The translations under genes were made by a program, and so were the position numbers. Shown piece by piece: positions 49,717-62,600 of a stretch of 64,000 bases of DNA. The notes below the pieces were generated by a model. It saw nothing but the letters and a program-made list of their open reading frames with translations. It searched no databases and was not told where the DNA came from. Position 1 is the first letter of the stretch. Each line of letters starts with the position of its first letter. Source of the stretch: Ifrita kowaldi (lineage: Eukaryota; Chordata; Aves; Passeriformes; Cinclosomatidae); assembly GCA_013398055.1 (NCBI GenBank), contig VZRS01006541.1:240515-304514 (forward strand), in the 5' to 3' direction.

Positions 49717-51780
49717 AATTTAAAACATTATATCGTGTTGGGAAAGATGTAGCTTTTTCCGAGTCAACAGTAACTGTGGAATTACAAAGACTGATGAATT
49801 CAGAAGTTATGTGGACATCTCAATTCAAAACCTGTTGGAACCAATGGAAAAATCTTTTGCTTCTTCAGAAAAGTAGCAAAAAATTTGGTTTCATTATTCA
49901 GAATATTACAATTAAATATTTATTTAACTTATTTACATGTTAAAAGTGACGTTTGAGGGTATTTTATTAAATTATTTACATTTAAGAGTTAAGGAAAAGA
50001 TGCCTCTCTTGGAGTAACAAATTAGGTGCTAAACAGCCATACACGTAAAATCTAGCAGCAATTTAATGGAAAGCTAATACAATAGTCAACCTACAGCTAA
50101 CATGGCAAACTCCAGATCTTTCCACCAAATTATCTCTGCTGTAACAAAGTCAACAGGACAGCCCCATAAGGCTGATCAAAAATAAAAATATGCTTCAGCT
50201 TTCAGAGTCACTAGGGAAACATTAGTCTGAAAATTCTGTAGAGAGATTTACAAACAGCTTTTTTTTGTCCTCTGAGCAAGTTACATATCTGCAAATGTAG
50301 CCTGAATGACAAAAACCCGTCTACTTACCCATTCACTTAGTTGATTTGAATACTGATAAATGAATAGCAGAAACATTTGCATTATTATTTAATCTGATAC
50401 TAAGGTACAATAATGGAATAAGTTCTATTTTGTATCTCTGCTGAAAAGTCAGCGGAGGGAGGTGCTACAGAAAGTCAGAGACATTAAATGTGTTTGTATG
50501 CTTCTTACAAGGAAGGAAAGCAGAAGGAAAATAATGAATAAATGATTAGATAACTCTTATTCCAAAGAAATGAGCAAAAACTTAGTACTGTCAACTGTCT
50601 GTGAATACCTTCTTGATTGTCCTGTCTGGAATGCATCAATCTTCCCTGTTGCAATAAACATGTGGTTTTAAAAGAATGTATTAGCAGTCATCACTGAGGT
50701 TTATTGGATAGGTTCCCTCCTCCATTTTGTCTCCTTCTGACACATTTAATGCCTTACACCTGAATCTAAGGTAGGTTTTGATCTTCCCAGGACTTTTAAC
50801 AAAAATTCCAGCTCTAACGGAACAAGAAACTTTTTTTAAAGCTATACAATGCTGACAGCAAAATGTTGTTCAGTGTTTTTTATGGGTCAGAAGTTCTACG
50901 CAAAGGGGTTCTTTTTCCATTGTACATAAAAGAAGACTTCCTTCAGGGTAATTTTCTTAAGTCGTAAATATTTTAAGAATTTAAAGAGAGTTTTCATTTC
51001 TTCCACCCCCAGGTAAAACATAAAACAAACACATGGCCTTACCTGCCACATTGCTGCTTGCCTCTTGGCACTCAGTGTGAGGCAACACAGTGTAAAAGAG
51101 CACCTCATAAAGCACATACCTCTTTGTGTAATGTTGATTATGAGATCATAAACTTCCATGGTATTTTAAATATAAAATATAACACCATTAATTTTCCATT
51201 ACAGAAAAGTTTCTTTCTCTTTAGTTTATAGTGGTCCGTGCTTTATGTCACAAAAATGACATCTCATGTCATTTATGTCTCTCTTTTTCTTCCCCACAGC
51301 CTTCTCCAGCAGGTCTCGCCATGCAGGGGGAATTCAAGTAATGCTCAGGAATGCAACATGCATCCATGTCTTCAGATATGCCTTTAGACTGCAGGCAGCT
51401 ATACCTCTTTCATTTCTAGTCACTGCTCTGTTGTAAGTAGAAGTAGATGTTGCCAAGATTGAAACTCATTTTTCATGCGGTTTATTTTTCTACATAAATG
51501 GGAGTAATGCCATTGATGAGGCAGACAAATTATTTTCCACTGATTATTGAGCAGACATTTTATAATCTGTGTGAATCATTGTGGCCTGTGTTTTCTTTCA
51601 TCTTCTTTGCTGGATGTTTGAATAAAGCATGAAGCTGATGAGGAGTGCACATTAAAGCAGACTGCAAGGGTTGCTGCTGGGCAGCCTTCTGTCTTCATCA
51701 CAAGCCAGACACTGTGAAAAGAAGTGGTGCTTGAGTCAACCGTGAGCAGAGGGAGGGAAAAAAATATTGAAGAATCCCCA
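49717..51780. other. AT-rich non-coding DNA
   Basis: No gene or recognised transposon. A strong acceptor-like sequence (CTCTCTTTTTCTTCCCCACAG ending at 51300) precedes about 130 bp that are open in one frame up to a stop at 51434-51436. I treat this as a weak signal only. Confidence 0.55.
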
Positions 51781-51813
51781 CATGTCTAGAGCATGTCTAG
51801 AGCATGTCTAGAG
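51781..51813. repeat. 11-bp minisatellite, three perfect units
   Basis: CATGTCTAGAG is repeated three times in tandem without mismatch, 14 bp left of a CR1 3' end. Confidence 0.95.
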
Positions 51814-51826
51814 CAAAACTGAGCGC

Positions 51827-52150
51827 ACAGAATCACAGAAATGCGGAATGGTCAGGGTTGGAAGGGACTGGAGGTCATCCAGTCCAAATGATCTGTTCAA
51901 GCAGGATCCCCTAGAGCACATTACTCAGGGTTGTGCCCAGACCGTTCCTGAGTATCTCTAGAGAAGGAAACTCCACAACCTCTCCAGCAAACCTGTTCCA
52001 GTGCTCAGTCAGCTTCAAAGTAAAGAAGCCCTTCCTGATGTTCAGGTGGAACTTCCTATGTTCCAGGTCATGCCCATTGCCTCTTGTCCTATTGCACAGC
52101 ACTGAGAAGAGCCTGGCTCCATCCTGTTGGCTCCCACTCTGCAGAGACTT
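51827..52150 (-). mobile_element. CR1 LINE 3' fragment
   Basis: The tail is at the left (ACAGAATCACAGAAATGCGG, then 'cagggttggaagggactgg' at 51853). The minus frame 52102-51911 keeps the ORF2 terminus: NRTRGNGHDLEHRKFHLNIR, KGFFTLKLTEHWNRF and EVVEFPSLEILRNGL. Resemblance ends near 52150. 5'-truncated relic. Confidence 0.92.
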
Positions 52151-54705
52151 ACATACACAGGTAGGGTTGATTCTGGTTTGTGTTTGGATAAGGAACTGGA
52201 TGACTTCGTGAGACCTTCTTTAAACTTATTTTCCTTGATACAATGGCAGACGGAGTCCTGTGCTGTGTTGAATTGCCCCATGCCGTGAGGGTGCCTCTAG
52301 AAGCACGCAGGTCCCACATGGTCCTTCCTTGGCATGTGTACCACACCCACTTGTCTGTCCCGGGCTATTTCTGCATGTATGCCACAGTGTGAATGAAATA
52401 ATTTATCCTGAGCTATCTCTTCACAGAGGCAATAGCTCTCCTGGCAGTTTCCTGCCCTCCTAGGGTCATTAAAGCTGGCACCTGGGAATATGCTGTGCCC
52501 CATAAACATGGGGTCCTGTGAAGCAAGGCATGCTCTGGAAGAAAAGCACCTTGCTGATAGCTGGTACCAGAGGAGAAGCCCTTCAGTTCTGAGCCTAAGA
52601 GACACAGAGGAACCTGAGTCTCCACTCCACACAAGGAACACACTTATCTCTAGCTCTGGACCAATGCAAAGGGTCAGGAAGACTTCTGCATTGGGAATAG
52701 CACTTCTCTCTTCTTTACTTCTAGGGCTGCATGTGAAGGAGCACACAAGCATGTCAGCACACATTGTTGAATATATATGCAGGAGGCAGTGACTGATAAC
52801 AAGATTTCTCCAGATTTATGTTTTTTTAACCCTAAAAACCCCAACAGATTGAAAGAATTTCAGGACATATTATAAACTGAGAGCAACTATGTTCTACAAT
52901 ATGTAGCTTAGTGAATTCCCCAAGAATGCTGAGGTAAAATTACTTCTAGCATCACCTTTGCAGGTATTATTTGTAAGAGTTTTTCAAGATCTCAAAACCT
53001 TATGGGTGTAAAGTCTATATAATATTAGCATATTGCAGCTCTGAAGGAAAAGAGGAGATGGTATCCTATTATGAATTTGACTGGCTAAAAAATGAAAAGA
53101 AGTTGAGTTTTTCAACGTCTACAGTATCTGTAAAAGACTTTGAAGTACAACTCCTTTCCTAGCCCCTGGATGCGTTCTCAGTTCTGCACTTAAATTTTAC
53201 ACAGCTGTTCAGAAACAAAACTTTAGAATCAGTGTTGCTGTGTTTTACAGCATGAATGGAAGAAAAAGTGGAATTATGAAAGAAAGAATTAACTTGAAAA
53301 ATGGTGTGGTCTTTTGTGGATGGCATTTAAGCTCAAGACATACATTTAATGTGTTTTTGCATCTCTGCAAATCCTGAGGGACAGAAACTTGTCTGAAAGC
53401 ATATTTTCTTTGTTAAATGTCTCTATGTAAAATTGTCTACAGAATGCTGCTGTGTTATTGTTAGACAGAACAATATGTCATGAGGCTTAGAAAATATTCT
53501 GATTTCAGACATTTCATCATGTTTATTTTCTCTGTTATCCAAATCTTTAGAACATGAAAAGAAACTCTGCATAGCAGTTTGTGATAAGTCAGCAATATAT
53601 TTTGTCCATCGTTCTCCAGTTTTTCTTGCGAAAACCTCTTGACTTTGTTACATTCATATATTCTTGAAAACATTAATCAATGAGGAGGAGCAGTTATCTG
53701 TCATGAAGAAGCATCAGTTTATCTTGTTATCCTATTACAGCGTTTTCACGTCTGTTAGGAACTGATTTTTAGCTTTATTCCCACATATTTGGTGACTGAT
53801 ACACTGATGAAAAGACCTGAATACACTTTGCATTTCCCATGACTGAATGAAAAATAGGTAGCATATGTTTTTAGGTTGTATCAACAGATATTACAGGATC
53901 TTTGCTTTTTACCTATACATGCAATCCTAACTCTTTTGAAATCAATGTGTATCTTGCCATTTCTTTTAATGAAGATAGAATTTTACCCTTTACTTTACAA
54001 AATATAGCAAATTTCAAGCTTTAACACTAACTACATTTTTATAACTTTCTTGGGCCCCAAAAGTCTGCTATGCACTATCATTTTAGTCGAGTAAAGCAGC
54101 TTGTGCTAAAAGATGGAGGAATGACTTTAGAAGTTTCTTTTTACAACTTTAAATATTTCAGGATGAGCAGAGGAGAAGTAACGTATCTGCTGAAGCAGCC
54201 TGGCTGAACTACAGAAAACTGATTCTTGTGACACTGGTTTTGTGCCTCTCCTCTCCCTGACGTGGATACACAGCACAGGAGTTGTGTGAAAACTCATCCC
54301 TACCAAATGATGGGAAAATGCACACTTTCTCTTACAGGTAAAAAGTTAAAGTCTTCTGTATGTTTTTTGTACCAAAGCCTGACAGGGTTATTGCCTAAAA
54401 ACCAAGGCCGAATGCATTTAAGTTCCATTACTATATATCTTAAAATTCAGTTATACTGAAAAATGTTTAGTTAATTTAACAATGGCATGTCAAAACCACA
54501 TTAGTTACATTTAACTCTAATAACAAAACAGTTCCTCTCTTAACTGAAAAATGTAATTCTACACTTAATTTATTTTTTCTTACTGTCCTATGCCCAAACT
54601 AAAATAAATGCATAAATTTAAAAAATTGCGTTGTTATTGCTGTTGCCATGTTCATCATACTTAGTAATTTTTCTCTCTGTTACCAAATTATGGCACAGCT
54701 CCCTC
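52151..54705. other. Non-coding DNA, GC-richer in its first 600 bp
   Basis: Overlapping frames on opposite strands at 52297-52764 (155 codons, minus) and 52490-52792 (100 codons, plus) lie in a GC-richer patch. Neither shows a recognisable domain, repeat match or clear exon structure, so I do not call a gene. The remainder is AT-rich with nothing recognised. Confidence 0.5.
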
Positions 54706-54737
54706 AAAAACAACAACAACAACAACAACAACAACAA
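54706..54737. repeat. (AAC)n microsatellite
   Basis: About nine CAA/AAC units in a row are followed by an A-run and a GA-rich patch up to about 54750. Confidence 0.93.
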
Positions 54738-57718
54738 AAAAAGAGAAAGAAGATGAGTAAGTCTGACTTGGCTGAATTCGAACACCTGCAGTTGGTTTTC
54801 AATCCATACTTCATCTAGTTGTGTGATTAGCATGTGTATATGTATTTTCCTATTTAAAAAACTCTTCCCTTTTTGCTGCATTCACGCTGCCAGCCTTCCT
54901 GTGGCCATGAACCAAGAAGGGAAGCCACATCAGAGCCTGAAAGCAGTACTTTTCAGGGTTTACAGAACATGGGCTTCTCCAGTGAATAGTGAGAGAGAAT
55001 CATTCCTGGCCCATCACAAAGCAGTGTGGAGGCAGCTGTGAGTCTCACGGATGCTTTTGACCCAGATTACAGGGCAGAAGATGCTATTTTTTATCCCATA
55101 AACCTGTGCAAAGGAAAGACATTTCTCTTGCTGAATAAACGGTAATTGCAGAGGTGTGTAGTGATATTCATTAATCAGTGGGAAAGAAGAATGTTAAATT
55201 AGTCTGTGCCCGATGGATTGAGTCAAAACCCAGCTAACTCAGATGAAAAACTGATGTAGTTGTGTAGGAGAGATGATATTTCTTCTTGGAATATCCAACA
55301 ACAATCAGAAAGAAAAAAAAAATCTCATTTTAAAAGAAAAGCTCCTACCTGAACATTTTTCTTTGTGAAAGGTTTATGAACATAGTTTTTTTAGAGCCTT
55401 TTTTCCCAGGGAACAGTGAATGCAAATTTTATAAATTCAATTTTAAAAAAATTCTATGTCAGCTACTCTACTCTGTAAGCTTTAAAAAATATAGCACATA
55501 CTGTTATCAGTGCTCATGTAACTGTTTTTCTTTCTTTCTGTAACACATCTCTGAATACCTATACTAGTGTGAGGAACAAATCTAACATACATTTTATTTT
55601 TTCCCATACCCTCAGGTAGGGCTGTTCCTCCAGGAGGCAATACAATGTCTGGGGAAGGTAAAGAAAGGCATAAGGGAGACTGGGAAGAGGATGAGCTATT
55701 TAGTTGAATAAATAATTACATAAAGTAGGACACAAGATAAAAGACATGAATCTTTTTAAGTATAGTTTGTAAAGCAGAACTAGTTTATATCCCTAGCTGA
55801 ATTAATGATGATGTCCAGTGAATACCAAGGGAACTAGACTAAGGCTACTGCTGTGGATGAAATAAAGGTCTGATTAAAAATTTGTTTTAAGGAACGGAAC
55901 AAGGGAAATAATCCTGTTCACTTTGGCAGGTCCCAGCTAAATTGTCTCCATGTCCATACTATATATAGAATTCCCATATGTCTTCAGGTAGGCACACAAA
56001 CAGGAGTGGGATTTTTTCATATTGTGAAACATGGAAAAACCTTTCCCATATTTACCGAATAACCCTTTTAAGCATGCACATTGTACAGTTATGCAATGTT
56101 TCACCATAACTATATGTTCTAAACATGTCTTAATATAGATTCAAACACTTGAGAACAGCTCAACACAAAATGCTTACATATTGCAAAGTTGGACACTATT
56201 TCAGCACTCAGTGAATCCCAAAGAATTGTGCTGGACATTGCTTCAGTGGAAGGCAGCCAAGAAAAGGTCGACTTTCTTGATCCCTTAAAAATATGATCCC
56301 CTTAAAAATATGTTTATAAGCTAAAAAACTGGTTATGGTGAACAGTTGTGGGGTGTGAAATATTCCATGGCCAAAATTGGGGATGGTTTCTCCACCCACA
56401 ATTCAGGAAATGCAGTAATCAGATAGTGAATATTGGCCTAAGTCTGCTTATAAATACTAAATGCATATTTTGGGACAGCAAGTTTGTGAAGTGTATCCTT
56501 ACTAATAAACGACAATATTTCAGCATCTGAAATTTTTGTTGACAGAGGTTGATTGTACAGTGACGTATGGAGCTTGGAGAAGAGCCAAGAATTGCCACAC
56601 GGCTATAGCAAGTCCAGAAGAAGCAGACTGCAGTTCAGAAGAGGGGAGCTGGCAGAAAGTTGAAGGAAAAAAGAATTTTAGTAGATTGGACAGAGACATG
56701 GATCAAGGTCAGAAGGTTTCTCATGAATAATTGAATGCTTTGGTTAATTTTATTTCTGTTGCCCTCCGGAATCATGCATTGTTCTTCAAAAGGAATGAGA
56801 TATTTTGTTCAAGATGTTCAGACTCAGTTTTGCTATGGAATCTTTTAGCAATTGTGTTAGTTTCTTTCTTTTTTTCCCCCCTACCAAGTAACTCTGAGTT
56901 CTGTCTGTCACTGAGAGTGAGGATGATAACTTAGTTCTCAAAAGTGAAATCAGTGTGTCAGATCTGGGCAATTTAGGTATGTCCAGAAAGCCTCAGACTT
57001 AAAAACTTCAATAAATTCTAGCATTTCAATAGGTATGCCAGACCCATCATTTATTTTGACTTTGGCATCTCACCACAGGAGAAGTATACTGTAATTTGTC
57101 TGCAATGACTGTAATTAATGCCTCAGCTCCCAGTTCAGTCTTTGGAGGGCTGCAACTGGATAATACTTTCTCTGCAGTGCACTAAGAAACTAATGTGTCT
57201 ACTTGTCCAAAATGACAGTACAGCTCCTGTATGCTGTCAGACATTTGTTTGTATTCACTCAAGTGAGTTTTTAGGTTGATCTTTGTCTAAGCAACTTGTT
57301 AAGTGATTCATCTTTATTTTCCTGGTTGCTACCGTGTGTGCCGTGCCAATTTTTTTCTCAAAACTTTCCATCATCTTATAAATGACTTGATTTTTTTCTG
57401 GCTTCTGGGGGAAAGAAGTACAAAATCAATTTTTTAGACATTTTCTACTATCAAAACAGTGTGTATCACATTCCCTGAAATGTATAATGAAGATGTACAA
57501 AACAAAGTAAGTTGATAAATGGGAAAGACAGTCCTGACAGAAATTACCACCATTGAAATGTCATTCTTACTTATCAGATATTTGAATAACAATAGTGATT
57601 ATATAAACATATATAATGTCTTCTTCACATCCTCAATTAACAATTCAGAAAATAACTGTTGTAGCCTTATTACAATGTATAATACCAATGGTAGGCAATT
57701 AACAGTACTTGCCTAAAA

Positions 57719-57737
57719 GATTCTGTGATTCTATGAT
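57719..57737 (+). mobile_element. Possible minimal CR1 3' tail
   Basis: GATTCTGTGATTCTATGAT matches the 8-bp repeat pattern (ATTCTATG) that ends CR1 elements. The upstream sequence does not resemble CR1, so this would be an extremely truncated copy, or chance. Confidence 0.35.
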
Positions 57738-59616
57738 AATTGTTGGAAAAGGGATTCCAGACTTAATGACTATTTCATGGCTTCCAGATCAGCAATCACG
57801 CTTTATGTGAGAAATTAGCAGATGGCATTATGAAATGCATTTCTTCTGCTGTTGGGTTTGTATAATGTCCTGCTCATCTGTTTCCATTGGGTGCTTAACG
57901 TGCTCCTCATGTATTTCATATCTGACTTTTCATTTGATCCCTTCAAATCTCTCAGCAATGAAGCAAAACATAATTGATACCTCGAGAGTGAAAAAAAAAA
58001 AAAGCAGGAGACATTAGAACTTCTGGAGGGCAGAGGGTTCCTTAGAGAGCTGCTCCAAGAGGAACAGTGCTACAGAAGCAGACTCTGTCAAACCATACAG
58101 CACCACTTGCAAGGCTTTACAAAAGAGAGTAAAGGAGTGAGGGGGATGCTGCAGTGCTTTTATAACCTAATTGTACCTGTTCCTGAAACAATCCCATTAA
58201 GCCCAGCAACATTGTTACTAAATCTTTAGTTCCACAGTAGTACCAAATTTCAAAGCAAAACAACTGCCCCAAAGGAACCCAAATGATACAAGAGTATTAG
58301 TCAGGAAGCAGAAAAAAAAGAGCAATGGATATTTGAGAACAATGAGATCTCCTTATTATACACCCATGAAATTAACATAGTGGGGGACTAGGAAAAGAAT
58401 GGAAGGAAGAATTAGTGTGCGATGAGTGTGCTGTGGTTAGTACTCCCTTCAAAAATTTATTTAGCTAAAGTAATTGGCAACTAAGTACCAGATAGCAACA
58501 TCTGTAAAATTAAAACACAAAACAAAAAACTACTGCAACAATATCTAATAAAAGAGAGTGTTGTCTATTAATGTAGACATGTCTAATACCTGATTTGAAA
58601 TTATGCAATCAGTATTATTCATTATTATGCATTGTCGTACATTACCTGTTGGGGGCATTAGTTATGTCTCCTGAAATGTCCTATTGGCTTTTCCTACCAA
58701 GTGAAATACAGGGATGTAAGTCTGAGCTAGAAAAGGAAAAATGAAATGTGATGAATTGTGAGGTGCATGGTCTCCATCATTCTTTAAAAAAAGACTCAGT
58801 GAAGCAACAACAGAGATGAAGAGAAATAGAAGAACAAGTAGTGGGTGTCACAATACCTTACATCAAGTGTTTGATGTAGGCACCTACATATGAGAAAGTC
58901 AGCTAAACACCTATCAAGGCATAAAAGAGAAATAAGCACTTCTACAGCAGCTTTCCTCTTATCCTAATTTAGATATATGAATTCTAGCTGTTTATAGAGG
59001 TGGGAAATGAATTCCACAGTTGATAGTTATCTTTTATGTATTTGCAGCATCTTATCTATTGCATTTGATTCAACAAGATTTATGTACCCACAAGAATAAA
59101 TCAGAAATAATTCTGCTCACTTCCATTTAAATAACTGTAAAAGCTTAGCTCAGTGTATGTGCTGGACAAAGGGACAACAGAGAGGAGAAAGGATATAAGG
59201 AGAAATTTATTTACACCAGAACAGCTCAAATGGTTGGTGTGCCTGAAACGGAAAGCAAGACATTTTCAAGGACACAGGGTTATCCAGAGAAGAAGAAAAG
59301 CCATGAAGACTAAGAGAGAAAAATACAAATCGTGGAGAGCTAGCAGCACAATTTAAAGATGATCTCCCAGATTTAAATCTTGAGTTTAGTGGTTCAAAAA
59401 TATAACTATGTTAGTAGTACTGAACAGGGAATTATATAGGAATATGAAGTAGTTTCCAGTCATTTGAGTAAAAAAAAAAGTACGCATAAATTCAGTGATA
59501 TTTATTTGTTAAGAATGATCTATTGCCATGTCATCGAGCTTTATTTAGTCCTTATTGTCTAGATAATGTCTGGTACCAGTGCTATCTGTGATGTTTAATA
59601 TTACTCTGTAATTTTC

Positions 59617-59636
59617 CTCTTTGGTTAACCAAAGAG
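59617..59636. repeat. Perfect 20-bp palindrome
   Basis: CTCTTTGGTTAACCAAAGAG equals its own reverse complement over all 20 bases and is not extended on either side. No transposon end or gene is attached to it. It could be a dimeric protein-binding site or chance. Confidence 0.9.
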
Positions 59637-62600
59637 CACATTCCAGAGTTATCATTAATATGCACATTATGCAGCTTACTTAGACCAGTACAAATAGCAG
59701 CAAATGTTACTTAATTCGGAGCAGTTCTGCTGTAAAAGCAGTGTGAAAGTACTTTGAAAAATAATTATGTAAAATTAGATGTAGTTTATTCAACCGAGCA
59801 GAAAACATGTTTATTCATACTTGTAACTTCATTAGTGCCTGAACTAAGTATTGCATTTCTTTATTGGGTCGTGTGTGCATTTGTGAAACAATACAGCTCT
59901 GGGAATGTAAGCTAGATGCTATCCCAACTTTTATGTAATTAATAGAATAAGTGCCTTAATTGAACTTCAGCTACCTAAAAGTTAGACATCTAGATTGCTC
60001 AATTCAAGCAATATTAGGCATCTAGATTTTGTCAATAAACATTGATCATCTCAGCTTCCTTATCCCAGCTGTTTCAAGTACCTGTACTCTGGAGGCTTTC
60101 ACTGCTATTAAAGTTTAATTGAACAACAAGCTTTGACTAACCTTAAAGGGTTGAAATTAAGTGAGAGAAGTCTCTCAGATCATCATCCTATAAGCTATTG
60201 TTTTACCACTGTGCTATTTCAAGCCATAGAAGAGATGGGCTGTAGATTGTGTCTGTAAAGGTTCAGAGTTAAAATTCATCACAAGACCAATATATATGAA
60301 TTAGATGACAAAAAAATAAAGTCAGTTTTTCATGCTGGTATTTTGAACTCAATGAGTAAATTTGTCATTAAAAAAAAAGCTCCAAGTTTTTGTTTAGAAG
60401 TTGCAAATGTACAACACATTTTTGTATAAACGCTGTTTTGAGTAAAAGTTCAGAAGATGCATTTTGTAGACTAAAATATAAAGAAGAAGTAAGTACAGTG
60501 AAGTCTAAGCAAAACCCTTTGAGCAGGCCAAAAAATTCTTGCCTTTGCAGCAAAGATGGAAGAGTCATATAACAAGACAGATATGTTTCTGTGCATTTCA
60601 ACACCTGGTCATCCTCACTGAAGTATCCACTGCAATTCCATTTTGCAACCAATGGTTCTGTTCTAGAAACATGTCTTCCTGGAAACATATGGAAGCTGGC
60701 TCCAAAGCCAAACTAGAAACCTGGCACCGTAAAGACAAGAAATCATCACATTGTACCCGAATGCCTCTTATAGGGGAACAGCAGCCACACAGGCAACAAG
60801 CAGAAGAACATGGTGCTAATTACAGCAGTTTTAAGGAAGAAATTTCTTAATTCAGGCTCAGTTAAGAAATGTACTGCAAAAGGAATGATTTTATGCACTG
60901 CAATTTCCTCAAGATCGAGCTTTTTAATGTTTTGTAAGTAAAAACACTGGATTAAAGTAATCCCTGCTGCTTGACAGTAAAAACTGTGCCAGGGCGATAT
61001 ATCTCTTTTAAGACAATAAAGCTTGTGTTGTTTTTATGGTAGCTTAAACTGCACATATGACAATATTTCTTTATTTCAGTTCTAAAGATCCTGTAGCTCA
61101 GTAAAAGTCTTCTACACATTTAGTTGCAGGTTAATTTATGTTTCAGAATGCAAGTGTGATTTCATGAAATACTTCAAACTTCAGAAGAGGAGCAAGAACA
61201 AGTTTTGCTGTCTCTGGTAAATGCCTTTGGAGAGAGCTACTAGTACTCAAATAGCACAATCATTCTCAGGGAGATTTCTTTGGCCAAATTGCTCCTACCA
61301 TGGCACCTGAATACTTCCACCACTCCTCTGCTCCTTCCAGTTTCCAAGACACACCTCCTGGCCATATTTTCATTAACAACTTTATCATCCTCTCTCACTG
61401 AAATTCTTATTTCACGTAGGCTCTTAGCCTGCCATTTGCGTGTGATTGGCTGGATGGGCACCAAGACCACTGAAGGTATGTGTTTCACATACATTTTTGG
61501 GGACTTGAGTGCTAAGGACCAAAGACTTGAGGCTTTCCATACACATTCAGCAGTTTGCCCTTGGTAACAAGTTGGTTGTGCCTACCCTGCCTGCCACCCC
61601 CTGTGGCACCTTGACACCTGTTTCCAAAAGTAGCAACATACAGAAAATACCTTCCAGAAGCCACTGCTTAGTATAAACTAGGAAATAGCAGCTCGGAAAA
61701 ATTATATTTTTAACATCACACATTGTTTTTCCTCAGGATGACATCATGCTGTGCTTCCATAAGGGTTTTTTTAGGACAATAAAATAGCAACCATAGGCTT
61801 TTTTTTTCAAGAAAAGTCCTTCTGGCTGCCAGAGAGAGTGCAATAATTACACTTTCTGATGTACGTTTGAAAGTTGATGTCAGCACTTGGGTTCAAGGTC
61901 CTTGTAGAAGTGGGTTTCACCACATGACAGGGATCTGCTGAGCCCAGGGAACCTGAAGGGATTGTTTTTCTCTACGGTTTTCTGAAACATTTATTGGTAC
62001 GATTTTGTGTTTCTAATTCATTGCTTCACAGGAGTAAATTTTCAGGGTGGAAATGGTGTTTAGAAAATTACCACTACCTTGAAGCCATTGTATTGAATTG
62101 ACTCCACTGGGAGAAGTGATAGTTTGCTAATGTTTGACATATATGCATTAATTCTCCTGCAGTTACCTAATCTTTTCCTCTTTCTTTCTAAGGAATGCTG
62201 TAGTTACCCATCATAACTGCTAATGCTTTTTTTTAAATTTTTGTTTGTCTTTTTAGACATCTCCACTACTCTATTTATATTTTTGACTGCAAACACTTCA
62301 GAGACTGAGTTATTTTAAAAAGCCTGTTTTCTCCATAGTTGCTAGACTTCACTGTAACATGCCTCTGGCTCCTTTGGTTTTTTTTTATTTTTTAAATTAC
62401 TTTTTATCACATTGTGTGAAACATGAGTTATTTCTAGCTCTTCCTGCCACATGGATGAAAGCTTAGGAAATGTGATTTTTTTCAGCCAAGTTGTTGTTGT
62501 TGTTTCAGTAAGGCCTAGCATCAACAAGTTAAATTTTCTGTTTTGACTACAAATTCACATCAATTTCTCTTTACTGCTACTGCTGAGGACAACATATGTG

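Noticed and set aside
52297..52792. 155-codon minus and 100-codon plus frames as genes
   Set aside because: They overlap on opposite strands in a GC-richer patch, show no family motif, and have no supported splice or start context.
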